Source of the DNA: Paralvinella palmiformis
Lineage: Eukaryota; Annelida; Polychaeta; Terebellida; Alvinellidae
Assembly (NCBI GenBank): GCA_025642065.1
Contig: JAODUP010000427.1
Coordinates: forward strand, 597,001-661,000
Direction of reading: 5' to 3'
Length of the DNA: 64,000 nt
How positions within the stretch are numbered: the first letter of the stretch is position 1; each line of letters begins with the position of its first letter. This document shows, piece by piece, positions 1-13,458 of this stretch. The notes under the pieces are model-generated. The model ran no database searches. It saw nothing but the letters and a program-made list of their open reading frames with translations, and was not told the DNA's origin. Both the position numbers and the translations under genes were made by a program.

Positions 1-300
1 CACTTTTAATTGAATCCCACGAGACTTGTTCATATAGCTTATATTATTATTAATGATAACAACATGATCTCCTGAATATGACAGGGTGTTTTATTATCAC
101 AGAAAGAATATATTATCATATCAAAATATGACATGATAAATTGTATTTTGAAGGAATTCTTCAAGTGATAGTCAACTAATATTTCACAGCAGCAAAATGA
201 TACTTGAGGATTAGCTCAGTTTACGCAGCAATAGACCGTTGTTTTAATATGAATCAGTAGAAAATGTGTGTATGTATGTGACAAGGCACGCGCATTTGTG

Positions 301-461
<161 letters not shown>

Positions 462-1119
462 CATCTTTCTTATGCTAAGTCCACTAGTCATATTGTGATT
501 ACTTAATGTGCCAAGATGTTTGCATTACAAACATTATAATTGAAATAACGTGCATAGATGCATTTATTTCTATTGCGGTTTTTTCTTTATAAATATAACA
601 ATATAGTTTGTATATATTTCCCGTATGTGTGTATTTATTAAGACTGTAAAAAGTCAAATTTGATATATTTTCTGAACATATGTTGTGTTCACGATGAGCA
701 GACACTGTGGAATTATATGTCGCAGGCAGGCCCTGTACACACGCAAATCTTAGCACACAGCTACCGCAAGCTAGATTTCGCTCGATATTTATTTGTATTT
801 CAGTTTCATCCATAACATGCAATTATACGTTGTTTACGTACAAAACTATAAAGACTAAATATGATTTACTTATAATAATAGTAATAATACTGCTAATAAT
901 AATAAAACCCATAAATACGGGAATGGCCAATACAATTATTATTATTAGCAGCAGTATTATTCATAGCTGAAATACCTTATATTTAATGTGTGTGTAATAT
1001 TTTAATTTGGCGTGTCATGTAATAAAGTTGTCATCACCCCTTCGATACTTCTTATAAGAAGCATATGGAAGATATGAATGTATAACTAATAAGAACCACC
1101 GCAATCAAAGTGTATCTGG

Positions 1120-1423
1120 TTTGTTTGTTTTGTTGTCCGGGGAGAATCCCCAGGCTGTCGCTTAATCAGCACAGGCTCTATGTTGGAGTGATTGAGAAAC
1201 CTCCTCCCCCACCACTCACAGGGGAGTAGTACGGAAAGATGGAGCCGAAATACCCTGAGGGTGGTCACTGCCAGAGTGTTTTACGTCCTCAGGGGGTTTT
1301 TAACGTCCCCCTTTATTTTAAATAATTCAGTGGAGACGGCAGCGCCATTTAACGTGGTCATCCCCCACGATGTAGTGAGCCGAGAAATTAATCCCTGGAA
1401 AAGTTTCGACCTCTTGCGGGGTT
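1120..1423 (-). repeat. SINE family A, 5'-truncated copy
   Basis: Reverse-oriented copy of the element seen complete at 25222. It keeps the body and the AAAC-rich 3' tail but lacks the tRNA-like head. A short target duplication TATCTGG flanks it (1113-1119 and 1424-1430). Confidence 0.8.
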
Positions 1424-2563
1424 TATCTGGTATTCCCATTTCTACCTTATACCACAGGAATCCTCATCTAAAATAGATTGTATCTACTGAAAGCAGTGAC
1501 ACCTACAGTCATTAATTCCGATTCTTGAGCTGAACGTAATTCTTGCGGATCTCAACTCTGCTACGAGGCATAAGTGGCGTTTGTGCCAATTTAATAGTGA
1601 CTCGATCTTCATGACTTTAAACCAGCGGATTATATCTCTTTCTGAAGATATAGAGCCAGGTGTACCTGGCTCTATTCTGGTTCTAGTTGAATACGGGTTG
1701 TATAACTTTTCTCGGGGTTGTACGCATGCGGCTTAATTGGTCCCAGGTGTTGTCTATCCGACCCCTGTCTTGATCAATGTCAGATATTTTTTTAATTTTT
1801 GGTTTTGTTCCAGACTGGTATTTTTCGTGGAAAGAATGAATTCTTAAAACCAAAAGTTGTTGCTGCGTACAGCTTAAGCCTGTCACATTTAATTGACCTG
1901 CATGAATTCTAAAGACCACAGCTTACAGGTCTGGAATCCTCCCTAATAAGAAACTCTATGAAGTCAACCAAACTCGTCTTATCGTTGGCGTTCACGTCAT
2001 ACGTCAGTTATTTTAACCATTATGTCTCGTACCGTTTTATACACGTGCCTTCTCAGATTCTCTCCAGCAGCATACACATTCGCGATGCTAACACGAATTC
2101 TGGAGCTAGCATTATCTTTATTAAATTCTCAGAGTTTATATATAGTCTACCAAAATGTCATTAAAATTCAATGCGCGTACACACTTCACGCATTTCAAGC
2201 TGTTCCATATAGTGCGGGCTGTGACTCTAAATGCACAATCGCCATTTTAGTTGAGCTGATTGACAGTTTACCTGCAATCAAATCTGACTGGACGAGACGA
2301 ATTTTCCGGATGACTTTCTAACAGATACAAGTTATCCAGGTGCTATTTCATTGATAGCTTTATAAGTTGTTAATAATATTTTGAAATGGATTCACTTTCT
2401 AACAAGTAGCCAATATAGTTTTTGAAGAATTGGGATGATATGATGTTATATTATCAATTAGTTTGCACTAAGCCAGCCGCACTATTCTGAATTTTCTGAA
2501 AGCTTTTAATTGAGATTATAACCAGATATATATATCATATAACAAGAAATTACAATAGACGAA

Positions 2564-2565
2564 TA

Positions 2566-2607
<42 letters not shown>
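2564..2607. repeat. (TA)n microsatellite
   Basis: Uninterrupted TA run of about 40 bases. Confidence 0.95.
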
Positions 2608-2611
<4 letters not shown>

Positions 2612-2984
2612 TGCAAGAAAGGCATGGGCCACTCTTTCGAGTGCTTCTTATGCCAAGAGTACTTTGTTTTTAGTCTATAGTCCAATTATTTTTATTATTT
2701 CCAATCTATTTTTAAGGTGTTTTAATTTTTACCAGCAAGTATTTTTGTACCAATTAATAATCCAACAAACGAGAGAACATCACTGTGCACATATAACGTA
2801 CAGAAGTCAAAGCAAGTCAAGTTTTAAACTTTAAAAATATATTTAATATACACAATTTTGCACGCACGGACACACGAACGCGTAGTGACAAATACTCGAA
2901 AATAAGATTGTGTATCACCCCAATTCTTCAAAAAAAAATATCATTGAATTTTAAAAAAACGCTTAGCGAGAAATTAATTATGAG

Positions 2985-2986
2985 TG

Positions 2987-3046
<60 letters not shown>

Positions 3047-3068
3047 TGTGTGTGTGTGTGTGTGTGTG
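2985..3068 (+). repeat. Compound (TC)n(TG)n microsatellite
   Basis: TC run followed by TG run, same order as at 301 and 48238. Confidence 0.96.
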
Positions 3069-3774
3069 ATTTGATTTTCTCGTATAGTTTCAACCAATGT
3101 CATATTCACCGCCGTCTAAGACTCTTTTGCCAGAATTCAAGCATACATAAAACACACACACATTCGCTTTTATTAATATAAGTGTGTGTTTTAGGATAGA
3201 TATAAAGTGGCACTGGCTCAGAACATCAACATCTCTAAACATATTTTGGGACCTATACCTCCATAAATCTAAGCATAAATAAAATTATACATAAATCGAT
3301 CAAAATAGAAAATGTTCTACACTTCCACATATCAGCACATATATACGTAGACGGTAGACCTATATAGATACATGTGCCTGGGATACTCATCAGCATTCCC
3401 TGTTTGTGCGCGCGTACAAAAGCGGAAGCAAGTAAAAAAAGATACCACAGCTCGCAGTAAGCAACACGTGCGTGTAGTTCAAAAGGCGAGTTAATTACTA
3501 TATATACACAAGATAACTACTTTGACATCACAGTTAGCATGTATTCGATCAATAGTAATTTTCTGTGGTCCAAAAGAAACCTATATATACATAGAACATT
3601 TCGACATCACAAATGCTGAACTCTGCTTTATTCCGAATTCAAATAACTAAACAAATCCTACCCAATGAACCGTATTGATAGACGTCCAACTGGTCTGGCG
3701 TCGCAAGTTGTTCTCTCACCTAAGTGAAAAGTTAGGCCTCAGACATACGCACGTGCGTGCAAATACATTCATCT

Positions 3775-3835
3775 GTCTCTCTCTCTCTCTCTCTCTCTCT
3801 GTCTGTCTCTTTGTGTGTGTGTGTGTGTGTGTGCG
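3775..3835 (+). repeat. Compound (TC)n(TG)n microsatellite
   Basis: CTCT run then TGTG run. Confidence 0.95.
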
Positions 3836-6800
3836 TGCTATATGAATATTAAATAAATATTGCCTGATTAGACCGAAAAATCTATAGCACGCGAAAGCCT
3901 TGAGACTGCAGCTCTACTCTGGTAAAAAAACACGGGAGTAATCTAAGAATGAAAAACTGGCACCTCTTATGTGAATATTCGGTAATATCTTTAATCTACC
4001 ATTACACAATATTTAGTATCTGTATGTTTTTAAACAGCTATTAATTTAAAATACATTAATGTATTTACGTATTTCTAGATTGCCACTATAACTGAGTATG
4101 TAAAGCGCAAACGTGTACAAACAATTTAAAAATATATTTAGTTCACGCGTTTATATAACACCGAATGTATGTAATCATATTATATTCCCTACGCCTACGG
4201 CTACGGGTGTGTAGAATTCCCAAAAATGAACACCAAAGTACGAAATGGACTATTTTTCTCACGAAACAGACTTATATCTAACAAAACGGACCAACTAAAT
4301 TTAGAACGTCGTAGAAATATAATAAACCTTTTTCAAATATAGATTTGTCCTTGGTTGAATGAGTTATAAGCAAAACTTCGAACATTATTTTCACAAATAG
4401 TGAGGCAGGTTATTAAATGATGGTAAATAGTTTTATCTTTGTTTAGTACGTTGGCCGATTTCGTGTTTTGTTTGGAGGTTCCCCTTTAATAAATAAATAT
4501 GATGTCATGGTGATAGGTTTTTGTATCACGCGAGAATGCTACTATAAACTTGCATTCGGGGGATGAAAGAAGTTATTTGCTTAGCTCACAGATGTATCTG
4601 TATGATTTAAGACGTACTCATTATGAACGATAATATGGCGAGAAAGATTGTAACTTAGGACCTGTTTAAGCTGTTAGCCTGTTAGGTTACTCTTACTGGC
4701 TACTGTCAGTGTCATTCAGTGTGAGTGTCAACTATGTGTATTATCTGAGTGTTACTATTTTTTATACTAATTTACGTTTATATGTATTAAACCTTTAATC
4801 CAAATAATTATATTTAACTGAATTACTAAACTAAAGATATTCAACGTGAACGTAACAACGTTCCTAACTTACGGAAAAAAAGCATCTAGATCTAGAATCT
4901 ACTTATTCTTATAAAAAGTTATATAGAATCTATTCATCATCATGATATGGCTCGTGGAGTTTTTGTTACCAAAATTTTTTCAGGTTCTGATACTTATCTT
5001 TTCCACCAGCACACACGAAATGCCCTGATCCCATTCACCACTGATTGGTTTGGTCTAATCACGACTCACAATCAAGTTATTTTATCGATATCTTACAACT
5101 TATCAGTATTTGATAATTGGTGGGAACACTTCGTTTGTGAAAGCTCCCATTCCCAAGCTGGTCACCTATACTTGCAGTTATTAGGGTGATGCCTAATGCC
5201 AGAAATAATACTAGTTTACTTCCAATTTATTCGCATGTTAGCTATAATTACATAGAATTACTTTTCCGTTTGGTTAACAATTTTGCTGAATTATTCGTAC
5301 AATAAATTTTTTTAAATGTCTGAATTTAGTTATTTTTGGTCTATTTAAACAGCTGCAGGTTGAAAGAAAACTTATCCTGGTCTTTTCAATCAGAGCATTT
5401 GGGAATTTTGTTCATGAGGTTTAAATTAAATTAAATTGCTGCTGATTACAGCAATATTTACAAATGTAGTAAGTCATTCCATGATTGTGTTTAGTGGTTG
5501 AGCACGTAATTATTCTTCAAACTAACACAGTGTTATTACAGAGCTGGAATAAAAATGCTCAAACCTTATATACTGGTGAATGCAATGTCCCATTTTTCTC
5601 TGAATGATTTTAGTATTCTGAATAAACAGACCTTTCCTAATGCTATTGGCATTAAAATAGTGAATAATTGGAACTGAAGCTCGTTGAATTATAAAAAAAT
5701 TAATAGTTAGGTGGATTAGTAAATATGAAAGCTGCTAATTGACGGATTTTATAAAGGGCTTAGCTCGGAGTTTTCTCTTCAGATTATATTACTACTTATA
5801 GAAAATTAATTATTTATCAGCTCAGTTTTTTTTGTGTTCTAAGAAAGGGATGGAAAAATAACAACAATAAAACTTGATAAAAAATAAATCGGGGATATTC
5901 ATCCTTTTGAAATAACATGCCATACTGTAGGTATTTCTCTTCATAGATAGTTGTGATAAATGAACCCACCAAGATATATTTGTGTTTTTCGCTTTTAAAG
6001 GATCCATGATATATCTTAAAATTAAGAATATTGGCCGGAGGTAGCAATTTAGACATTTACATTTAAGACTGGCCTAATTAGTAACTTAATCATGTAGTTG
6101 AATTGAAGTATACTCTGTGTTCTAGCAGCCCAATGTTCTGACATTTTATTTACATAAAACATTTAACATTAAGATTTTAGGAATGTTGAAATAATTATGT
6201 GTCTATGTTTGAGGTATGAGTCAATGATAGTAAGTAATTTAGTAATGTATTTTTCACAATTTCCAATCATGATAATAATAATGAGATTTGTAAGTTAAAA
6301 TATATTAATATAACATACATACAATGAGGAAATTGTGGGACCAGTATAGCATGTGCTGCCTTCCTACTAGCTGCTATAAATAATATTATTATCAGAACAT
6401 GCAAAATATGAAACAGATTAATTTTACAATGAGGAGCAATGAATTTGTGTTATCGTAAATAATAGCTAAAACATAATCGTACCAGAGAATTAGAGATGGC
6501 ATGCATCCTTTCAAATCAAGTTTTATTGTTGATATGGGACAGTGACACATACACAACATGCACTACTGGCTATCTTACCTTGGCAGCATGCCAATATTTT
6601 GTTTCTGTTTGCTCAGAACTCTATAGGTGTAACCAGATTAAAGTGTACCTCATCAGTCCTTGTTTCTGTTGCTGTGGGATAGTGATGTTTCACACTGTGA
6701 CTGCTGTTTTAACCAGAAACACTAAGTCCTGGCATTGATTTAAAGAAACAATCTCTCAGAACTTTAGAATTTCAAAACATTTGCATTATCCCAATATAAG

Positions 6801-7548
6801 AGCAATTAAAACTTAATTTATTCTATATTACCCATAATTAATAAATCCTAGTGCACTTGTTCCAACATCTACTATCTATCAATTTTATAGTCATAGTATA
6901 ACTTCTATGAATAATTTTTATAAGTAATATATAGCATGCTAAATTAGCTGTATTATGCAGTTTGTATGAGTTTGTATACAGTTTCATACATATTATGGAT
7001 GATCTGGTGGGTTTTACACCCACACACATTTGTGTGTGAGTGAGTGAAGCTGAAACATCAAAATTGGGTAATGTCCACAAACTTATGAAACTACAGAAAG
7101 ACTTACCAATATTGATTTATTTTATACACAATATAATTTAAATTCTTTTGTGGTAAAAGCTTTCCTATCAAGTGTCTATCATGTTAATGAACAATTTAAT
7201 AAAAATAACTAAATCTATAAGATAAATCAGTAGTGCAAATAGTATACATATTTACTTTCAACATTGTCTAACATTTCTATCAGGCAAAAATAATGAATGA
7301 CAACAGCTCCTCATGCCAGATATAAACAAGACAAAATTCATTTATGAGTGACTTGTCCTGTTCATAACAGTAATAGGTAATACAATGTTTAAATCACAAA
7401 ATGTATGTAGTTGTAACATGGTTTAGGGTAGACTATTTACATATATGAATGAGCTTAAACCTTTTGAATATTTATTCTCTTCATTTATTTTCTAGAGGTG
7501 CTGCTTGGTGAACTGTTAGGATACTGCATTGTTAAAAAAGAATCAAGA

Positions 7549-10500
7549 ATGGATTGGAGAATCTCAGAATGTTGCATAATCTATCATATTTCCAGGATCG
7601 TCTGTCTTTCAAAGGTTCCTTTATATAATCTGTTATGGTTGTTGTGCATTCCCATGTCTACATTTGAAAATAATGTGCTTCCACAAATGGAGAAATACCT
7701 CCCAGACTATGAAATTTATCACAATCTCAGTCGGATACAAGCACACTTGGAAGATATCGTCAGTAGAAACCCAAATTACTTCAGAATTGACTGGTCATAT
7801 ACATCCAGACAGAGTCAGCCTCAGCTTGTCTTGAGAATGACAAACTTTACAGATGGCCGTAGCATCAGGGTGACCTCTGAAACTGTGCCGAACCCCAAAC
7901 TCAAAATTCTACTGTCATTTGGTGAACATGCTCGAGAGTTTCTTCCAGTTGAAAGCATGTTTTATCTCCTGCAAAATATAACCAGTGGCTTGTCGCTGCC
8001 AGAAGAGTGGCCTGGATTCAAATATTCAAGGAGTATACTCTCCAAGATTGATCTCTTTGTTGTGGCCATGATGAATCCCGATGGTCGCAGGTATGTGGAA
8101 AACACGGGTAACTACTGCTGGAGAGGAACAAGCACGGGTGTGGATATAAACAGGAACTTTGATTGGAACTATGGCGCAAAGGGTAGCTCTTCTGATGTAA
8201 ATGATGAAGAGTATCGGGGCAGAGAAGTGTTTTCAGGTTTGAGTATTGTTTGTTCGTATAATTATACTATAGTTAATCAAGAGTCTATATTGGGCTGAAT
8301 TGTAATTATTCGGACCAGCTGTAGTATGTTCACAATGATGCTTATTTAATGCGGTGCTGAGATGAGCTGAACCGATTTTTGTGTTGTTTTACAACAAATA
8401 GTATGTTTAATAAAAGAATTAAACAAATGAAGTAGGACAAACTGATGAGATTATATAATTCAAGGCAAGTCCAAATGGATATGTTTTTAGTAATGTGTTA
8501 TTGTGTACATAGTAAGGCACTTCTGATGTTGTAATGAAAAGCATTACACTGGGTGATGCCAGCAGGATTGGTGACATCAAGAAGAAGATAATATGTTTAA
8601 TCAGTTTCTTCCGATTTAGATTTGTATGTGTGTTTGTCGTTTGTTTTTTCAGAACCGGAGTGTTTAGTACTAATTGATCTTACAACCAGATACAAGTTTG
8701 ATGCATTTGTGTCATTTCATTCCGGTATAAGGCAGATTTATGTGCCATTTGCAGGTATGCTAAAATTGATAGTTCTTCACAAATAATACTATGTAGTAGA
8801 TATTTCTGCGAATTATTTCAGTAATTTCACAAAAACTGATTAACTACGGTGTCTGTCCATATTTGTATTCGTTGTAGATACATATTCCAAAAAGATCCAG
8901 CGAAAGCCTGAAAATATTGTCAAAATGCTTGAACTTGCTGAAACCGTTGCTGCTGCTTCAGTTAAGAAGTTTTCCTATGGGTTGGCTTATCAACTAAATG
9001 ATTATACAGCTGATGGTACTGTCTTCGATTATATGGCCGGGAAAAGGAAGGTAGTTTAATACGTGTAATACAATTATTGTTATTTATCAAATGCATTCAT
9101 TGATGTTATTGGAATTTAAGAAGGTTTAAAAAATCTGTAGTTTAATCTTTTCCACTGCGCAGACATTGATAATGAGATGTAAAATGTCAACAACAAACAT
9201 TTTGAAATATCTTTGAACTGTAAAACTGACCACAATAAATCATATTCCAAAACATAGTCTATCATACTACTGTCACTATGAAACAAATTAGACATTCATG
9301 TCCAATTTTAGTCAGTTGTTTAATATTAAAAATAAAATAATCAACAATAGTAATGGAATGTCATATGTTGAATTTTGCTTTTTAAATATGAATATTTCAT
9401 TGAGATTTTTCCAACTTCAGATTCCATTTTCATTTGCCATAGAACTCTGGGGGGAAGGTGATACCAGTAAGTCAAAATGCTTTGATTTGTTCAACCCCCA
9501 GAGTTATCGCCTTCAGGTGAGCTACTGGTGTTTGAAATTGGTCTTTAAATTATATCATAGTGTCAAAATATGACATTATAATATGTCACATTGTATTAGC
9601 AGTTCTGAGATAACTTCATCTTGCAAGGTAATGAAGCCAAATCCTGTGTAAATATCAATATTACTATGGCTACTGGAGTAAGCGACTCAACTGTGAGCTA
9701 CTTCACTCATTACTAGTAGGCTTGATTACTTCAACTCTCATCTTTATAACATCGCATCTAAGGATATTCTAAAACTTCAATGTGTTCAGAACTGTCCCAC
9801 TCCTGAAATATTTTCACTGCCGCCATGTTTAATCTCATAGAATTTTCAAACTCTGTACCGTTGCCTATCGAACTCTTTCTTCCGGAGAACCTTTGTGTAT
9901 ATTTTCCATGCTTTCTCTATCGCCTAAGCCCAGAAAGCTCCGTTCATCTGGTTTTCACTCGTTGTCTGTTTCCAGGGTTAAAACTCATGCTGGGACTCGT
10001 GCTTTCTCAGTTGCTGTCCCTACTCTGTGGAATTCACTCCCTGAACATGTTAAATCATCAAAGAGCATAGTTTCTTTTGATCACCATTTGAAAATTCACC
10101 TTTTCAGACTTGCTTATCCCTCCTAAGTTTCCACTGCATTTGATCATTTGTCGATGAATTTTGCATTGTACCTGGTCTATGAGTTTGCCCAACCCCTGTA
10201 CTAGGGGCGCCACTGAGCTCCATTCTTTTCAAGGATACTGGCACTATAGAAGTTTGTAATTATTATTTTATTACTTTACAGTTACCCCTAAGTATGAAGG
10301 GTATTGAAAAGAGATGGAAATTGATTGCAAACATTGAAGTAAATCAATAAGCTAAACGCAGTACTAATTTAAATATGTTGGACATCTTATGTAAATGAAC
10401 TGTCATTTTGTCTGGAATGTGGTACACCGAATGGTGTTTTTGGTCATTTTCCATGAGGTTTGTGAGAAAATGCACTTGATATTGTTTCAGATCCAAGATT

Positions 10501-11193
10501 ATTTCATCTCATTCACAGTATGTGTTATATCAATTGTAGATCAATCTTAGAGGTGAGGCCTAGATCACTTAACAAATGCTGGGATAAAGCCATCTCACAC
10601 TTGATATAATTGTAATGTCCACATCATACAACATTACAAAATAACGTGTAATCACTTCTGTTTTTAGGAAGCCTTGCAGGAAATTCATCCTCTTTATGTC
10701 ACACTTTTTGACTATTTAATACACTGGCAAGAGAAACAAATTGAAACTCTGTCTGATCCTTCAGTGAGTATGTTATTCTCTTATTTTAAATGTAGAGTTA
10801 TATATTATGCTTATTTAATTTATTGGAGTGATTATTTTCAAGGGTGTGTTCTCAACACACAACAATGTTTCAGTCACATACATGTAATAGTTTCATCCAC
10901 TGCAGCATCAGTACCATTCTCTTGGTGTTTCTTGGTTCAACAAATATAAATTTTCTGTACAGATCAGACTTTAAATTTCATGTATAATACGTTCAGCTGT
11001 TTTAAATTTTCAGAAAGAAGCACCATCATTAACATTTGGTTTGTTGCTGCTGATTGCTGTGATCATTTGCTTTGGCTTTGTTGCTGTACACAACCGATTG
11101 CCAACTTGCATGAGATTATATCCACGTCGACGCATAGTCAGTCTTCGTTCCCTCAGCTCTACGTTTTCAGTATTACGGCCATACAAAATGTGA
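7549..11193 (+). CDS. M14-family zinc carboxypeptidase with a C-terminal membrane anchor (six coding exons)
   Basis: Exons 7549-8236, 8653-8754, 8878-9050, 9421-9516, 10668-10763 and 11014-11193 join in phase to 444 residues. Seen: the HxxE zinc pair in GEHAREF (His127, Glu130), the substrate-binding segment DINRNFDW (Asn201-Arg202), the third zinc ligand His252 in VSFHSG, the Tyr of GTVFDYMAG (Tyr315) and the catalytic Glu329 in FAIELWG. All metallocarboxypeptidase key residues are therefore present and an active enzyme removing C-terminal residues is expected. One hydrophobic stretch (about 391-410) followed by Arg-rich residues predicts a single-pass, type I-like anchor with a short cytoplasmic tail. 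The N-terminus has a hydrophobic run (about 25-38) that could be a signal sequence. A splice-acceptor-like TTTTCTAG lies just before position 7496, so an upstream exon may exist and the start at 7549 is provisional. A polyadenylation signal AATAAA lies at 11353. Which M14 subfamily it belongs to is not settled here. Confidence 0.88.
9655..10265 (+). mobile_element. LINE 3' fragment in carboxypeptidase intron 4
   Basis: A broken frame (about 9720-9800) reads like the end of a reverse transcriptase (YFNSHLYNIASKDILKLQCV), then an open stretch has the typical non-LTR C-terminus (VKTHAGTRAFSVAVPTLWNS). The 3' end TGGCACTATAGAAGTTTG plus an ATT-rich tail fits a CR1/L2-like or Jockey-clade LINE. 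5'-truncated and interrupted. Confidence 0.75.
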
Positions 11194-11534
11194 TACTTAC
11201 TTTATTTAGCCATGATAATTTCTTGATCGTGTCTGTCCTAGCACTAGTTTGTTGCTTTTTATGACGTCTAGATTTACATTAAACCTTGAGAATTTGTTGT
11301 TAGGTTATTGTACCACGGTTGTGTTAAATGATAAAGATTAGAACAATTCACAAATAAAAAACTAATATTTTTAGTTACAAAATGTAAACCTTAGCAGAAA
11401 TATATAAACTGGCACACAATTTTTAAATGACTTGAATGTAAGAAGTTTTATAACGCCCTTTATTGTGTCTTTTTCAAATTTTTATCCTTGTGAATAATTA
11501 TTTGAGAGTGTGATCCCATCTACACATTATCAGA

Positions 11535-11565
<31 letters not shown>

Positions 11566-13017
11566 GAGTTTGTGTGTAAATAACTGAGTGCGAGTGTGTG
11601 ATACCAAAGTTAATAAATTGTGGTATATTTTGTGCCTTCAGTTTGAACATTCCAATTTTTAGCCTTCCTTATTAAATGGTGTCATGTTTATTTTGTCTGA
11701 AACATTGTTTGTTACATTTTGTAGTTCTTACTTTGTGAGTACACGGAATTGTGCCTATTATGCACATGCTGACTAGTAATGATGTGTGTGCTTCTCAGTT
11801 TGGTGCATATATATAGTATGTGTGTGTGTGTTATTTACTATATTTATTTAATCTTCCTCAAATAATGAATTGCTGGTATTTAGGTCAGTGTGCATGTGTA
11901 GACATAACATAATGTGTATGCAGTTTACAATATTTCTGTGGTACATGTTCAGTATGTGATGGGATAGATTTTCAAATGTGGATAAACAATAAAATGATAT
12001 ATTTTGTGTACATTTTTGTAGCTAACAATTTTTGATGTTTTAAACCCTGTCCAACAAAATAGTGGAGGTTTTTAAGTCTCAATAAATTTCTGAAATGAAG
12101 AGTAAAACAGCAATGGGAATAGACAACTACTCTGATGTATCTGTAAGTAAAATATGCATTTCAGTAGAATGAAAAAGGTTACACCCAAACTAACCATAAT
12201 ATTCATAATGAAAAGATGCATACATAGGTAACCTATATCGTTCTTGGCATATTCCATTCCTAAAGAAATACTAGCCCACACAGGGTTCCAGTAGGAATTA
12301 GAATATAAAATTGATTCTAAATATATAAACAAAACTACTGAACAACTACCGGTACATTGCAGTTGTGTAAACTGGGTGGATTGTAAAATAAATAAATTGA
12401 ACTAAAATAATTATATACACCACTGGGATCAGTATCTTGGAACCTTCAGTATGCATCTTTTTGAGGGGTATAATTAATGAGCTCCTATAGACAAGATATA
12501 TTAATTAATGAACAGCTATATATAGGTGGCCTACTCGGTAAAACTCTTATTTCACATATAAATATCTTTGAAGTTCCACACTTTTCCAGAACCTACGGTA
12601 GTCTTGGAATAAATTCTTAACATATGCAATCGGTGACTGATCACTTTAATGGTGTTACTATATCGCTCAGTATTGAAGTATTCATTTTGGACGAAAAAAT
12701 AATAATTCAAAAGAATTATAATATGGGTCAAATAATTAATGAATTTTGAAGTTGTAAATAATATAAATTTTTAACATGATGGTTCCAATATGACTAGCCA
12801 TAAATTTGCTTCTATGGAAGGAAAATTGGTATAAATGTATTCTATAGTGTCACTTCATGTATATGTATTTAATATAATCTGAAATAAAGTTACGTTATAG
12901 GTACACAAGTATCAGTTTAGCTAGAACATTAAATAATATCATAACGTTTCAAATATAAAACGTGTATCATTATAATGACTTTATTTCAATGCAAGCTGAA
13001 AATAAAAGTAGATAATT

Positions 13018-13048
<31 letters not shown>

Positions 13049-13458
13049 GGCTTGTTTGACTGGTGTATTAACCCGAAGGTTTGAAACTGCCCATAGTGAA
13101 TAAATAAACATTACATATAACATCATCAAAATCGTTTGAAATATATTATCTTAACCCGTCTGTTAAAACCGAATGAAGATTAATGATGACTTCATATTAG
13201 CAAAGGTCGTATAGGGTTATATATGGTCTTTGATATTACCAATACAATAATATGTTCTACACCCTATTAATTCCAATAGCTCACAAATTCCCTTTTGAAA
13301 ATTTCAAATATGAAAACAGATCGCTCACACGACACGTGGATTTGTTTACATTTGCTTTGTCAGTGGCGCCACCTTTATTTCTAAGTGTTGCGGCATGTTG
13401 TTGGATTTATGGTGTTTCGACGTTTATTTCCGTCCATAAAGATAGCACATCGACAGTT
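11194..13458. other. Carboxypeptidase 3' region and TRMT6 upstream region
   Basis: Begins with the 3' untranslated region of the carboxypeptidase (AATAAA at 11353). The rest is AT-rich with two AT repeats (11535, 13021). The TRMT6 promoter should lie near 13300-13450, but no TATA box or clear element is evident. Confidence 0.45.
11535..11562. repeat. (AT)n microsatellite
   Basis: AT run in the region after the carboxypeptidase gene. Confidence 0.9.

Larger units (their letters stand above)
1432..7548. other. Gene-free stretch before the carboxypeptidase
   Basis: Apart from the listed microsatellites nothing is recognised. Short open frames (for example 4947-5189 and 6496-6738) have AT-rich, low-information translations and no family motifs. 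A 5' untranslated exon of the carboxypeptidase could lie here. Confidence 0.5.

Noticed and set aside
13252..13458. Upstream in-frame extension of TRMT6 exon 1
   Set aside because: The family N-terminus is short and starts close to MAEQ; the extension is hydrophobic and unlike TRM6.
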